Part shown: in pieces, positions 1 through 6,844 of the stretch
Position numbering within the stretch: the first letter of the stretch is position 1
How the letters are laid out: each line of letters begins with the position of its first letter
Source: an uncultured Collinsella sp.
Lineage (GTDB): Bacteria > Actinomycetota > Coriobacteriia > Coriobacteriales > Coriobacteriaceae
Direction: 5' to 3'
NCBI GenBank assembly: GCA_934654605.1
Contig: CAKUGH010000044.1
Location: 1 to 13,425 of the forward strand
DNA: 13,425 nt
Position numbers and translations under genes: made by a program
Notes under the pieces: generated by a model
Told to the model about the DNA's origin: nothing
The model's database searches: none
The model's input: only the letters and a program-made list of their open reading frames with translations

Positions 1-55
1 CATCGCGCCGAGAGTACTGCGGGGCCAGCCCGTGGGAGGCCAGGGCGCCGCTGAC
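1..55 (+). rRNA. rrf: 5S ribosomal RNA, 3' part (5' end outside window)
   Basis: The first ~55 bases match the 3' half of a bacterial 5S rRNA. A GCCGAGAGTACTGC stretch (usual form GCCGATGGTACTGC) is followed by a G/C hairpin with a GTGGGAGG loop side, and the molecule closes with GCGCCGCTGAC, which would pair with the missing 5' end. No start codon or reading frame fits. The exact 3' end (about 53-58) is estimated from the closing stem. A short perfect hairpin (61-66 with 72-77) and a strong terminator follow, as expected for the end of an rRNA operon. The 16S and 23S genes would lie to the left of the window. Confidence 0.82.
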
Positions 56-92
56 CGGTGGACGGCACCGAGCCGTCGCTTGATTTGAAGAA

Positions 93-121
93 GGGGGAGG
101 CCTCGCGGCCTCCCCCTTTTT
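93..121 (+). terminator. Rho-independent terminator of the rRNA operon
   Basis: A perfect 10-bp stem (93-102 with 107-116) with a TCGC loop is followed by a T5 run. It lies about 40 bases after the 5S rRNA end. The minus strand of the same hairpin also ends in a short T-rich stretch, so it may weakly stop transcription from the convergent gene at 187-753, which has no strong terminator of its own. Confidence 0.92.
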
Positions 122-186
122 GCGTTGATTGAGCTTAATGACTCAATTACTCCAGTCGCTCTATTTGCTATTTAGCTATTGGGCCT

Positions 187-753
187 TTACTTAAAGACAA
201 CGAATCGAATTACAAGGGCAACCGCTATGATCGCAATAATCAATAGCAGGATTGTCAGTCGATGCTGCTTGCGTCGTTTACTTGATGAAACGAAAATCGA
301 TTTTCCTTGTTTTGGCGTCTCGAGATAACGAGCCGAATGCGTCAAAGTTTGCTTAGGTCGAGGACCTCTATGCTCTCGAGCTGCGGGCGCATTCGTTGGC
401 TCGTCATTGATTGCGCTGTTTTTTGATAACGGTGCATCTTTAAGATATACGGGATCTCCTGAGGCGACACCCATATGCTTGCGTCCTGTTTGGGCATCCT
501 CGAGTGTTTGGTATCGATTTCTCGTTACATACTCGGGCTCAGGATCATTAATGGGCTCTTGTGAGATGTGGGGGCGATGGAACCGCGTTGGCTGCGGGGC
601 AGATTCTTTCCCCTGCATTGGCATAAACGTATTGCTCTGGTTTTGGTTGTCCATGATGCCCTTTAGCTCGTTACCAACAGCGCGTACGCGCCCATTGTAA
701 GCCCCTTGTTCTTTGTTGCTGGGGACATACTCGCTATTTAAGCTCTGGTTCAA
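187..753 (-). CDS. Hypothetical protein with C-terminal membrane anchor
   Basis: This is a 188-residue protein that I do not recognise. Residues 1 to about 155 are polar, rich in N, Q, P, S and charged residues, and look disordered. A basic cluster (SSKRRKQHR) leads into one hydrophobic segment near residues 166-185, ending in VVFK. That layout suggests a tail-anchored or single-pass protein with its bulk in the cytoplasm. The start is TTG at 753. An AGGAAGG about 10 bases upstream supports it, and no in-frame ATG occurs before residue 34. Base composition differs from the neighbours: 181-240 has 25 G/C in 60, while 2641-2700 in tilS has 45 in 60. Position beside an rRNA operon plus low GC suggests acquired or fast-evolving DNA. 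Coding status rests on the long open frame, the ribosome site and the plausible membrane segment. Confidence 0.7.
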   Translation of the reverse strand: MNQSLNSEYVPSNKEQGAYNGRVRAVGNELKGIMDNQNQSNTFMPMQGKESAPQPTRFHRPHISQEPINDPEPEYVTRNRYQTLEDAQTGRKHMGVASGDPVYLKDAPLSKNSAINDEPTNAPAAREHRGPRPKQTLTHSARYLETPKQGKSIFVSSSKRRKQHRLTILLLIIAIIAVALVIRFVVFK

Positions 754-800
754 AGAACCTTAACCTTCCTAAAACATGAGTCATACGCACTTAGATATGC

Positions 801-869
801 TTATAGTAAGGGACTCAAAAAACTTTATAGTCTATGTATATATAAGAGACGGGTGGGCATATATAAGAG
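801..869. promoter_or_regulatory. AT-rich divergent promoter region with repeated boxes
   Basis: The spacer between the minus-strand anchor gene and hsp20 is AT-rich in an otherwise GC-rich region. It has two copies of TTATAGT (801-807 and 825-831) and two copies of ATATATAAGAG (838-848 and 859-869), the latter exactly 21 bp apart. Several hexamers (TATAGT, TATATA) could be -10 elements for hsp20, and TATAAA/TATAAG for the minus strand, but I find no convincing -35 partner. No CIRCE or HAIR heat-shock operator is visible. Regulatory function is inferred from position and repetition. Confidence 0.4.
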
Positions 870-931
870 CGTCAAAAGAAGTCCCAGTCACCTAGAAGAT
901 GACCCGGCAGTCCTTAAAAGGAGTGGTAAAC

Positions 932-1363
932 ATGGCAAGCATGGTTCCTTATCGTTCGGTTTTTGGCGTTCGTCCCTCTGCAAGCTCGCTGTTCGATCTG
1001 TTCGATGATATGACCGACCTGGCAAACAACTCGATTGCCTCCAAGGCGTTTCCCGTTGACGTTGAGGACAAGGGCGACGGCTATGAGGTCAAGGCTTATC
1101 TGACCGGTGTTGCCAAGGACGATATCGATGTTGAGCTCAACGAGGGTCGTCTGTCCATTAGCGTGAATGTCGAGGAGGACCAGGAGAACGAGGGTAAGAA
1201 CTTCCTGCAGAAGGAGTTCAGTTCGTACAGTGCGACGCGCGGCGTCTATCTGAAGGACGCTTCGAGCGAGGGTCTTTCGGCTAAGTACGCTGATGGCATC
1301 CTGACCGTTACGGTTCCCAAGATTGTTGAGAAGAAGAACGTCACGAAGATTTCTATCGACTAA
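932..1363 (+). CDS. Small heat-shock protein, Hsp20/alpha-crystallin family
   Basis: This 143-residue cytoplasmic chaperone is expected to bind unfolding proteins without ATP and hold them for refolding. A short N-terminal arm (1-39) precedes the alpha-crystallin domain, which begins at FPVDVEDKGDGYEV (40-53) and runs to about 130. Diagnostic features are the ADGILTVTVPK segment (120-130), equivalent to the family's conserved GxL region, and a C-terminal IxI motif (I140-S-I142) used for oligomer contacts. Length is normal for the family. The ATG at 932 is chosen because AAAAGGAG lies 8 bases upstream; an in-frame ATG at 899 has no such site. The gene is monocistronic, bounded by the repeated-box spacer upstream and a strong terminator downstream. 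Heat or envelope-stress control is likely from the family, but no known operator is visible. Confidence 0.95.
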   Translation: MASMVPYRSVFGVRPSASSLFDLFDDMTDLANNSIASKAFPVDVEDKGDGYEVKAYLTGVAKDDIDVELNEGRLSISVNVEEDQENEGKNFLQKEFSSYSATRGVYLKDASSEGLSAKYADGILTVTVPKIVEKKNVTKISID

Positions 1364-1395
1364 CGGCGACGCTGCTTCAATCGAGCGTTTAAATT

Positions 1396-1430
1396 GGGGG
1401 CTGGGAAGAAATTCCCAGCCCCCTTTTTTT
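1396..1430 (+). terminator. Rho-independent terminator after hsp20
   Basis: A perfect 12-bp stem (1396-1407 with 1412-1423) is closed by a GAAA tetraloop and followed by T7. It ends the hsp20 transcript and sits just downstream of the convergent MBL-fold gene; the minus strand lacks a T-run, so it is mainly one-directional. Confidence 0.95.
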
Positions 1431-1438
1431 GCGACGCG

Positions 1439-2248
1439 CTATTGAATGCTCATGGGGCGATATTGTCCTGCGGGGCGTATGGTGAGCTGCTGCGAGCCAG
1501 AATGTCTGGTCGCAGTGCTGCCGATCTCATCGTCAAGTGCTGCATCGAGCGCTCGGGCGTAACTTTTGACCGTCAGGCTCGGACGATTGTTGTCTTGGCT
1601 GATATGCATGGCGATAAGCTGTTCGGTGCGGTCGGTAACAAGTTCGCGCGCGGCTTCGGCGGCCTGGTCGTTGGAGAGATGTCCTTTTGTGGACAGGATA
1701 CGCTCCTGAAGAAAGCGGGGGTACGCTCCTTCGCGTAGCATAGCTACATCGTGATTGCTTTCGAGCGCGAGCACTCGACAATCTTTGAGGGTGTCTATGG
1801 CTTTGCTCGATAGCTCTCCGGTGTCGGTGGCAAAGCCAATGGAATCATCGAGGGCATCGAATCGATAGCCGACAGGATTGATGACATCGTGCGATGTTGA
1901 ATAGGTTTGCAGGCGGACGCCGGCTATGGAGAGGGCGTCACCGGGATCGAATTCCTCGACAGAGAGATGCGAAAGTTTTTCTTTGCACGAAAGTGTGCCC
2001 CTGCTGGCAAAGAGGGGGCCATGCCAATGCTTGCACCACACATCGAGTCCCTTGATATGGTCGCCGTGCTCATGGGTGACTACGAGTGCGGCGACGTCGT
2101 CAGCCGACAGGCCAAGTTCCGCTATTCGTTTGAGCGTCTCGCGGCGGGACAGGCCGTCATCGATCATGATGAGACCTTGCGGTCCCTCGATGAGCGCGCA
2201 GTTGCCTTTTGAGCCGCTGCCGAGGATATGAAGGTGCAGACGAGACAT
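1439..2248 (-). CDS. YycJ/WalJ-like MBL-fold metal-dependent hydrolase
   Basis: This 269-residue protein of the metallo-beta-lactamase fold is in the YycJ/WalJ subgroup, whose studied members are DNA exonucleases; nucleolytic activity here is inferred from the family. The N-terminal strand HILGSGSKGNC (7-17) is typical of YycJ. The metal motif HxHxDH is present as H59, H61, D63, H64 (THEHGDH). Further likely ligands are H120 (STSHD), D142 (ATDTGE) and H215. GHLSN (189-193) is another conserved YycJ-type segment. There is no signal peptide or membrane segment. The start at 2248 places the GSGSKGN strand near the N terminus as in the family. A longer in-frame start at 2329 would overlap tilS. 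The ribosome site is weak (GGAA 5 bases upstream). It is divergent from tilS with a 48-bp gap. The yyc/wal two-component genes seen with yycJ in Firmicutes are absent here. Confidence 0.88.
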   Translation of the reverse strand: MSRLHLHILGSGSKGNCALIEGPQGLIMIDDGLSRRETLKRIAELGLSADDVAALVVTHEHGDHIKGLDVWCKHWHGPLFASRGTLSCKEKLSHLSVEEFDPGDALSIAGVRLQTYSTSHDVINPVGYRFDALDDSIGFATDTGELSSKAIDTLKDCRVLALESNHDVAMLREGAYPRFLQERILSTKGHLSNDQAAEAARELVTDRTEQLIAMHISQDNNRPSLTVKSYARALDAALDDEIGSTATRHSGSQQLTIRPAGQYRPMSIQ

Positions 2249-2262
2249 AAGATTCCAAAGGA

Positions 2263-2268
2263 TACAAT
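2263..2268 (+). promoter_or_regulatory. Possible tilS -10 box (TACAAT)
   Basis: TACAAT lies 28 bases before the tilS start codon, leaving room for a short leader carrying the ribosome site. No good -35 hexamer is seen at the usual distance (2240-2245 reads ACGAGA). The same hexamer precedes three other genes in the window. Confidence 0.35.
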
Positions 2269-2296
2269 GGGTGCGGTCGAATAGAGGAGGAAGCGA

Positions 2297-3838
2297 ATGC
2301 CAACGGTATCTCAGCATTATGGACGCCACGCGGCGCCCAGGACGGGCGATGATGCTCAGACAAGACGGCAGGTGGCTGCTCCTGTGGTGCTCATGGTATC
2401 AGGTGGTGCGGACTCGACGGCGCTGCTCCTTATGGCTTGCACATCAAAGCTGGATATCCAGGACGGGCGTGGTGTAGCCCCCATTGCGCGCGAACGGCTG
2501 CACGTGCTGCATGTGAACCATCATCTGCGCGGCGAGGCATCCGATGGCGATGAGGCCTTCGTGCGCGACCTGTGCGCTCAATATGGCTTGCCGCTGTGTG
2601 TCGAGCATGCCTATTTTGACGGCGAGTCGGGCAATATCGAGGCTGCGGCGCGCGAGGTGCGCTACGCCGCGGCGCGCAGATATGTTCGCGAGCTCTGCGC
2701 CCAGACGGGGGCACCGCGAACGGCGGCTCGTATCTGCACCGCGCACACGTCTTCGGATCGCGCGGAAACGTTTTTGATGAATGCCATTAAAGGGTCGGGG
2801 CCCGCGGGACTATCGAGCATCCCCCGCCGGAGGAATATCGTAGTGCGTCCCTTGCTCGACCTGACTCATGACGAGCTCGTGAGTTATTTGCAGGTACATG
2901 GACAGCCATGGCGAGAGGACGAGAGCAACGAGGACGTCTCGTACCTGCGCAATTACGTACGTCATCGCGTGATGCCGGTGGTGGCTCAGCGCAACGCGAG
3001 CGTGTGCAAGACGATCGGCGCTGCCTGCGAGATCCTGGGGGACGAGGACGCGTTTCTGTCTCAGCTTTCGGCGCAAGCCTTTCGAAGCTGCCTGCGCAAA
3101 GAGGCGGCGGGTGCGCTGGTGCTTGATGCCCGGCGTCTTGCCGCGGCAGAGGTGGTGATCGCTCGGCGCATCGTGCGACTGGTGATCAAACGCATCGATC
3201 CGGACGCTCGTCCCGAGATGCGGCATGTGGAGCGCGTGCTCGCTTGTGTCGCCGAAGGCTCGGGTTCGGTCACACTGCCGGCGGGAATTGACGCGCGCGT
3301 TGAGTTTGGCATGCTGGCGTTTAAGGCGCCGGCGGCGCGCGAGGGGTTGCTTGCCGATTGGATTACCATTCCCGGTCGTTTGCCGCTGGGGGCGGGACGC
3401 ATCCTGGTGGCAGAGCCGTTGGCCGTCGAGCCCGGATGCGATATTGTGCGCCGTGCCCGCGAGCTTGCGGCTGCTGGAGAGGTGGCCGCTATGGTGGATG
3501 CGGCGGCTCTGGGCTTTGCCGACCGTGATAGCGAGCGAATGCTCGCCGGCGCGCGTGGGGAGATTCCCGCCGAAGCGCGTTCGGCGCGCCTGTGGGTGGA
3601 TGGTCCCGCGCCGGGGGATGTGATGTGCCCGTTAGGTATGAGCGGCCGAAGCAAGAAGGTATCCGATCTGCTCAATGAGGCCCGTATACCTGTTTCTGAG
3701 CGTGCGAGCGTCCCCGTGGTAAGAACGGCTCCGGGAGGTTCCGTGGTATGGGTCGCAGGCGTTCGCGCGGACGAGCGTTTTAAATGCACGGCCGCAACGC
3801 GTGTGGCGTATCTGCTCCGCGTGGTTGATGCGGAATAG
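2297..3838 (+). CDS. tilS: tRNA(Ile)-lysidine synthase
   Basis: The enzyme attaches lysine to C34 of the CAU-anticodon tRNA-Ile using ATP, so that AUA is read as Ile instead of Met; it is cytoplasmic and normally essential. The 513 residues are a little longer than usual, partly from an N-terminal tail of about 30. The PP-loop is SGGADST (35-41). Other TilS signatures are HVNHHLRGEASDGDEAFV (72-89), NIEAAAREVRY (113-123), GSGPAGLSSIP (167-177), and ESNEDVSYLRNYVR (209-222). A C-terminal tRNA-binding region has GRSKKVSDLLNEA and VVWVAGVRADERFK. The usual AHHxDDQxET motif here is AHTSSDRAET (149-158), with H, D and Q positions changed. The ATG at 2297 has AGAGGAGG 6 bases upstream. It precedes hpt and ftsH, a widespread order, but a 147-bp gap with its own promoter separates it from hpt. 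Confidence 0.95.
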   Translation: MPTVSQHYGRHAAPRTGDDAQTRRQVAAPVVLMVSGGADSTALLLMACTSKLDIQDGRGVAPIARERLHVLHVNHHLRGEASDGDEAFVRDLCAQYGLPLCVEHAYFDGESGNIEAAAREVRYAAARRYVRELCAQTGAPRTAARICTAHTSSDRAETFLMNAIKGSGPAGLSSIPRRRNIVVRPLLDLTHDELVSYLQVHGQPWREDESNEDVSYLRNYVRHRVMPVVAQRNASVCKTIGAACEILGDEDAFLSQLSAQAFRSCLRKEAAGALVLDARRLAAAEVVIARRIVRLVIKRIDPDARPEMRHVERVLACVAEGSGSVTLPAGIDARVEFGMLAFKAPAAREGLLADWITIPGRLPLGAGRILVAEPLAVEPGCDIVRRARELAAAGEVAAMVDAAALGFADRDSERMLAGARGEIPAEARSARLWVDGPAPGDVMCPLGMSGRSKKVSDLLNEARIPVSERASVPVVRTAPGGSVVWVAGVRADERFKCTAATRVAYLLRVVDAE

Positions 3839-3923
3839 CGCCCTGCGCCAGCTATTCTGTGCGACGTTGACGCTATTCCCGCGCTGATGGCGCACGGGCT
3901 GGTAAATTTACCCCGTGCGCTGC

Positions 3924-3929
3924 TAGAAT
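3924..3929 (+). promoter_or_regulatory. Extended -10 promoter for hpt-ftsH
   Basis: TGCTAGAAT (3921-3929) gives a TG-n-TAGAAT extended -10. No strong -35 is present, as is common for extended -10 promoters. Transcription would start near 3936. The leader then contains an 8-bp hairpin (3941-3948 with 3955-3962, one G-U pair) before the ribosome site at 3973-3980. Confidence 0.55.
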
Positions 3930-3985
3930 GTGTAGTTCGCGTCCATACGGCGGTGTGTGGACGATAAGCACAAGAAAGGGTTGTC

Positions 3986-4534
3986 ATGGCTTCTCAACAT
4001 CCGGATATCGAGAAGGTTCTGTTTACGCAGGAGGATATCGACGGTATCGTCTCTCGCCTGGGCGAGGAGATTACTCGCGACTACGCGGGTAAGGATCTGG
4101 TGCTGATTGCGGTCCTGCGTGGCGCCGTGGTCTTTATGGGCGACCTGATGCGCAAGATCGAGCTGCCGACCAACATCGATTTCATGGCTGTTTCGAGCTA
4201 CGGCGACGGAGTGAAGTCCTCCGGTATCGTGCGTATCATTAAGGACCTGGATATCGACATCCGCGGTCGCGACGTGCTGATTGTCGAGGACATTCTGGAC
4301 TCGGGCCTGACCCTCAAGTACCTGATGAAGAACCTCGAGAGCCGCAAGCCCGCTTCGCTGGAGGTCGCTGCCTTCCTGTGGAAGGACGTTGAGGACCGCG
4401 TCTCGGCCGTCACGCCCAAGTATGTTGGAACCCATTGCCCCGATGCCTTTGTGGTGGGCTACGGCCTCGACTATGCCGAGCGCTATCGTAACCTTCCGTA
4501 TCTGGGCATTTTGAAACCGGAGGTTTATTCGTAA
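3986..4534 (+). CDS. hpt: Hypoxanthine phosphoribosyltransferase
   Basis: This cytoplasmic purine salvage enzyme converts hypoxanthine (and usually guanine) plus PRPP to IMP or GMP. Its 182 residues are the standard bacterial length. The PRPP-binding motif is VEDILDSGLT (100-109), with the acidic pair E101-D102. LRGAVVFMGDL (44-54) forms the pyrophosphate-loop region and SSYGDGVKSSG (70-80) the flexible catalytic loop. The C-terminal GLDYAERYRNLPYLGILKPE is typical of the family and contributes to base binding. AGAAAGGG lies 5 bases before the ATG. The stop codon is separated from the ftsH start by a single base, so the two are co-transcribed and probably translationally coupled, an arrangement conserved in many Gram-positive bacteria. 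Confidence 0.96.
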   Translation: MASQHPDIEKVLFTQEDIDGIVSRLGEEITRDYAGKDLVLIAVLRGAVVFMGDLMRKIELPTNIDFMAVSSYGDGVKSSGIVRIIKDLDIDIRGRDVLIVEDILDSGLTLKYLMKNLESRKPASLEVAAFLWKDVEDRVSAVTPKYVGTHCPDAFVVGYGLDYAERYRNLPYLGILKPEVYS

Positions 4535-4535
4535 G

Positions 4536-6674
4536 ATGCCCGACGACCGTAACGATAACAATTCCCAGACTCCCCGGGAGCCTAAGATTCCGGGGATGCC
4601 CGGAGGCAAGAAGCCCACGCGTACGGGCTGGCTGTATTTTATTTTGGCTTGCGCGCTTCTGGGCTACGCCTTCTTTAACATGGGCTCCGGCTTTGCCAAT
4701 TCCAGCAACACCGTAAAGCTCGCGACGAGCGAGATGGTCAACGCCATTAAGCAGGATCGTGTCGACGACTTGACGTATACGGTGGTGGACGGCAGCGTGA
4801 CCGGCCATTACTGGAAGGCGAGCAAGGACAAGGGCGATACGAGCGAGCTCAAGAGCTTCTCCTCGACCTATGTCGGCTCCGATTCGCTTGCCGAGCTTAT
4901 GGCGGAGCACCCCGATACCAAGTACATCGTCAACACCAATGACCCCGATTTTTGGGGCGACCTGGCGATGAGCGTGCTTCCGACGATCGCCCTGATCGCC
5001 ATCATGTTCTACTTTATGCGCCAGATGATGGGCGCCAACAACAGGAACATGCAGTTTGGCAAGACCAACGCCAAGACCAACGAGGCCACGCGCCCCAAGG
5101 TCAAGTTTGAGGACGTTGCCGGCGTGGACGAGGCAGTCGAGGAACTCGAGGAGATCCGTGACTTCTTGAGCGACCCGGATCGCTACCGCAAGCTGGGCGC
5201 CAAGATTCCGCGCGGCGTGTTGCTGGTTGGCCCTCCGGGCACTGGTAAGACGCTGCTGGCCAAGGCTGTTGCTGGCGAGGCGGGCGTGCCGTTCTTTAGC
5301 ATCTCGGGTTCCGACTTTGTCGAGATGTTTGTGGGCGTCGGCGCCAGCCGCGTGCGCGACCTCTTTAAGGAGGCCAAGTCCCAGGCCCCGTCGATCATCT
5401 TTATCGATGAGATCGATGCTGTGGGACGTCAGCGCGGAGCCGGCTTGGGCGGCGGCCACGACGAGCGCGAGCAGACGCTCAACCAGCTGCTGGTCGAGAT
5501 GGACGGTTTTGAGGAGAGCGAGTCGGTCATCCTGATCGCCGCGACCAACCGTCCTGACATTCTGGATCCGGCACTGCTGCGCCCCGGCCGTTTTGACCGC
5601 CAGGTGACGGTCGACCGTCCAGATGTGAAGGGCCGCGAGCAGATTTTGCGCGTGCACGCCGAGAACAAGCCGATGGACGAGGACGTTAAGTTTGAGAAGC
5701 TCGCCCAGATGACCGTTGGCTTTACCGGCGCCGACTTGGCGAACCTGCTCAACGAATCCGCATTGTTGGCTGCCCGCCGTCATCGTTCCGTAATCTCGAT
5801 GGACGAGGTCGAGGAATCGATGGAGCGCGTGATCGCCGGACCGCAGCGCAAGGGTCGTGTGATGACCGAGGCCGAGCGCACCACGATTGCCTACCACGAG
5901 AGCGGCCACGCCCTGGTTGGCCACATCCTGGAGCACTCCGATCCGGTCCACAAGATCTCAATCGTCAGCCGCGGCCAAGCCCTGGGCTATACGCTGCAGC
6001 TGCCGCAGGAGGACCACTTCCTCAAGACCAAGAACGAGATGCTCGACGAGCTTGCGGTGTTCTTGGGCGGTCGCGTTGCCGAGGAGCTCATGTGCGACGA
6101 CATCACGTCGGGCGCGAGCAACGACCTGGAGCGTGCGACCAAGATGGCGCGCGAGATGGTCACGCGCCTTGGCATGAGCGAGGAGCTGGGCACGCAGGTG
6201 TTCGGCGAGGCACAGCACCAGGTGTTCCTGGGTCGCGATTACGCCGATCACCAGGATTACTCCGAGGAGACGGCTCGTCGTATTGATATCGAGGTCCAGC
6301 GCATTATGCGTGAAGCCCATCGTCGTGCGGTGGAGATCCTGGATGCCCGTCGCGACCAGCTCGATCTGATGGCCAAGGTGCTGCTTGAGCGCGAGACCGT
6401 TGAGGGCGATGCCGTGAGTGCCCTGCTCGACAATGAGTGGGATTCTTACCTTGAGCGCGAGGGCGATATCCTGGCGGCCAAGGAGGAGCGCAATGCCAAG
6501 GCGGCCGGTATGCCGACCAAGAAGCGCGCGCCCCGCATGAGCGAGGAGGAGCTGGCAGCCGACGCCGCGGCATTTGCGCAGGCGGCTATGCAGGAGGATG
6601 CTGAGGACGCATCCGACGATGCCGGCGATGCCTGTGCCGTCAATGCCGGTGCCGATACCGACGACGACAAATAG
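4536..6674 (+). CDS. ftsH: ATP-dependent zinc metalloprotease FtsH
   Basis: This membrane-anchored AAA+ protease extracts and degrades misfolded membrane proteins and selected soluble regulators, acting as a hexamer. It has 712 residues. A short cytoplasmic N-terminus precedes TM1 (about 32-50), an extracytoplasmic domain (about 55-142), and TM2 (about 143-166). The AAA domain has Walker A GPPGTGKT (232-239), pore motif FVG (265-267), Walker B IIFIDEID (287-294) and the second region of homology from [20 protein letters not shown] (336-355). The zinc site is HESGH (454-458), with the third ligand likely D530 in SGASND. A long Ala/Asp/Glu-rich acidic tail begins near 680. The ATG is one base after hpt; GGAGG lies inside the hpt end, 12 bases upstream, which is somewhat far and supports coupling. 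Confidence 0.98.
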   Translation: MPDDRNDNNSQTPREPKIPGMPGGKKPTRTGWLYFILACALLGYAFFNMGSGFANSSNTVKLATSEMVNAIKQDRVDDLTYTVVDGSVTGHYWKASKDKGDTSELKSFSSTYVGSDSLAELMAEHPDTKYIVNTNDPDFWGDLAMSVLPTIALIAIMFYFMRQMMGANNRNMQFGKTNAKTNEATRPKVKFEDVAGVDEAVEELEEIRDFLSDPDRYRKLGAKIPRGVLLVGPPGTGKTLLAKAVAGEAGVPFFSISGSDFVEMFVGVGASRVRDLFKEAKSQAPSIIFIDEIDAVGRQRGAGLGGGHDEREQTLNQLLVEMDGFEESESVILIAATNRPDILDPALLRPGRFDRQVTVDRPDVKGREQILRVHAENKPMDEDVKFEKLAQMTVGFTGADLANLLNESALLAARRHRSVISMDEVEESMERVIAGPQRKGRVMTEAERTTIAYHESGHALVGHILEHSDPVHKISIVSRGQALGYTLQLPQEDHFLKTKNEMLDELAVFLGGRVAEELMCDDITSGASNDLERATKMAREMVTRLGMSEELGTQVFGEAQHQVFLGRDYADHQDYSEETARRIDIEVQRIMREAHRRAVEILDARRDQLDLMAKVLLERETVEGDAVSALLDNEWDSYLEREGDILAAKEERNAKAAGMPTKKRAPRMSEEELAADAAAFAQAAMQEDAEDASDDAGDACAVNAGADTDDDK

Positions 6675-6685
6675 TCTTTGTGGCG

Positions 6686-6722
6686 AAAGCCTCCGCGGGG
6701 AAACCTGCGGAGGCTTTTTTCT
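6686..6722 (+). terminator. Rho-independent terminator after ftsH
   Basis: A stem of 11 perfect pairs (6686-6696 with 6707-6717) extends by three more inner pairs, including one G-U, to a GAAA loop, and is followed by a T-run. It ends the hpt-ftsH transcript directly before the palindromic repeat. Confidence 0.93.
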
Positions 6723-6724
6723 TT

Positions 6725-6784
6725 GTTGATTGGGGACAGACTTAAATGAGTGTTTTCACGCATTTAAGTCTGTCCCCAATCAAC
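6725..6784. repeat. Palindromic REP-like repeat, 24-bp perfect arms
   Basis: The left arm (6725-6748) and right arm (6761-6784) are exact reverse complements over 24 bp around a 12-base centre that can add three more pairs (GTG-TTTT-CAC). The arms contain TTGGGGACAGACTTAAATG. From general knowledge, similar TTGGGGACAGAC-type palindromes are dispersed in many bacterial genomes, sometimes with REP-associated tyrosine transposases; no transposase is present here. It has no T-run of its own and sits between the ftsH terminator and the aminotransferase promoter region. Confidence 0.8.
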
Positions 6785-6814
6785 ATTGCTGCGGCACTTT
6801 GCTCAACTAAAGCG

Positions 6815-6820
6815 TACAAT
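6815..6820 (+). promoter_or_regulatory. Possible aminotransferase -10 box (TACAAT)
   Basis: GCGTACAAT sits 25 bases before the start codon, just right of the palindromic repeat, so the leader would be very short. A clear -35 is not visible. The same GCGTACAAT string precedes the PHP gene (8149-8157). Confidence 0.4.
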
Positions 6821-6844
6821 ACCGCCTATGCGAAAGGGGAACAG

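Noticed and set aside
899..931. Longer N-terminus for the hsp20 product from ATG 899
   Set aside because: No ribosome site precedes 899, whereas AAAAGGAG lies 8 bases before ATG 932 inside the supposed extension.
754..931. CIRCE or HAIR heat-shock operator upstream of hsp20
   Set aside because: Neither TTAGCACTC-N9-GAGTGCTAA nor CTTGAGT-N7-ACTCAAG is present; only isolated halves such as GGACTC appear.
2249..2329. Longer N-terminus for the MBL-fold protein, start at 2329
   Set aside because: It would overlap the tilS start and ribosome site, and the family begins directly at the ILGSGSKGN strand.
3839..3895. Terminator between tilS and hpt from GCGCCA...TGGCGC
   Set aside because: The arms are only 6 bp, about 40 bases apart, with no T-run; read-through from tilS into hpt is plausible.
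3061..3987. 308-codon minus-strand open frame opposite tilS
   Set aside because: Low-complexity Arg/Ser/Thr/Ala translation typical of antisense GC-rich frames; it covers the tilS stop and hpt leader.
4410..5951. 513-codon minus-strand open frame opposite ftsH
   Set aside because: It is the mirror of a conserved, fully intact ftsH/hpt coding region in GC-rich DNA, with no recognisable domains.
6746..6844. Extended aminotransferase frame starting at 6746
   Set aside because: The extra residues are translated from the palindromic repeat; ATG 6845 has a strong ribosome site and fits the family start.
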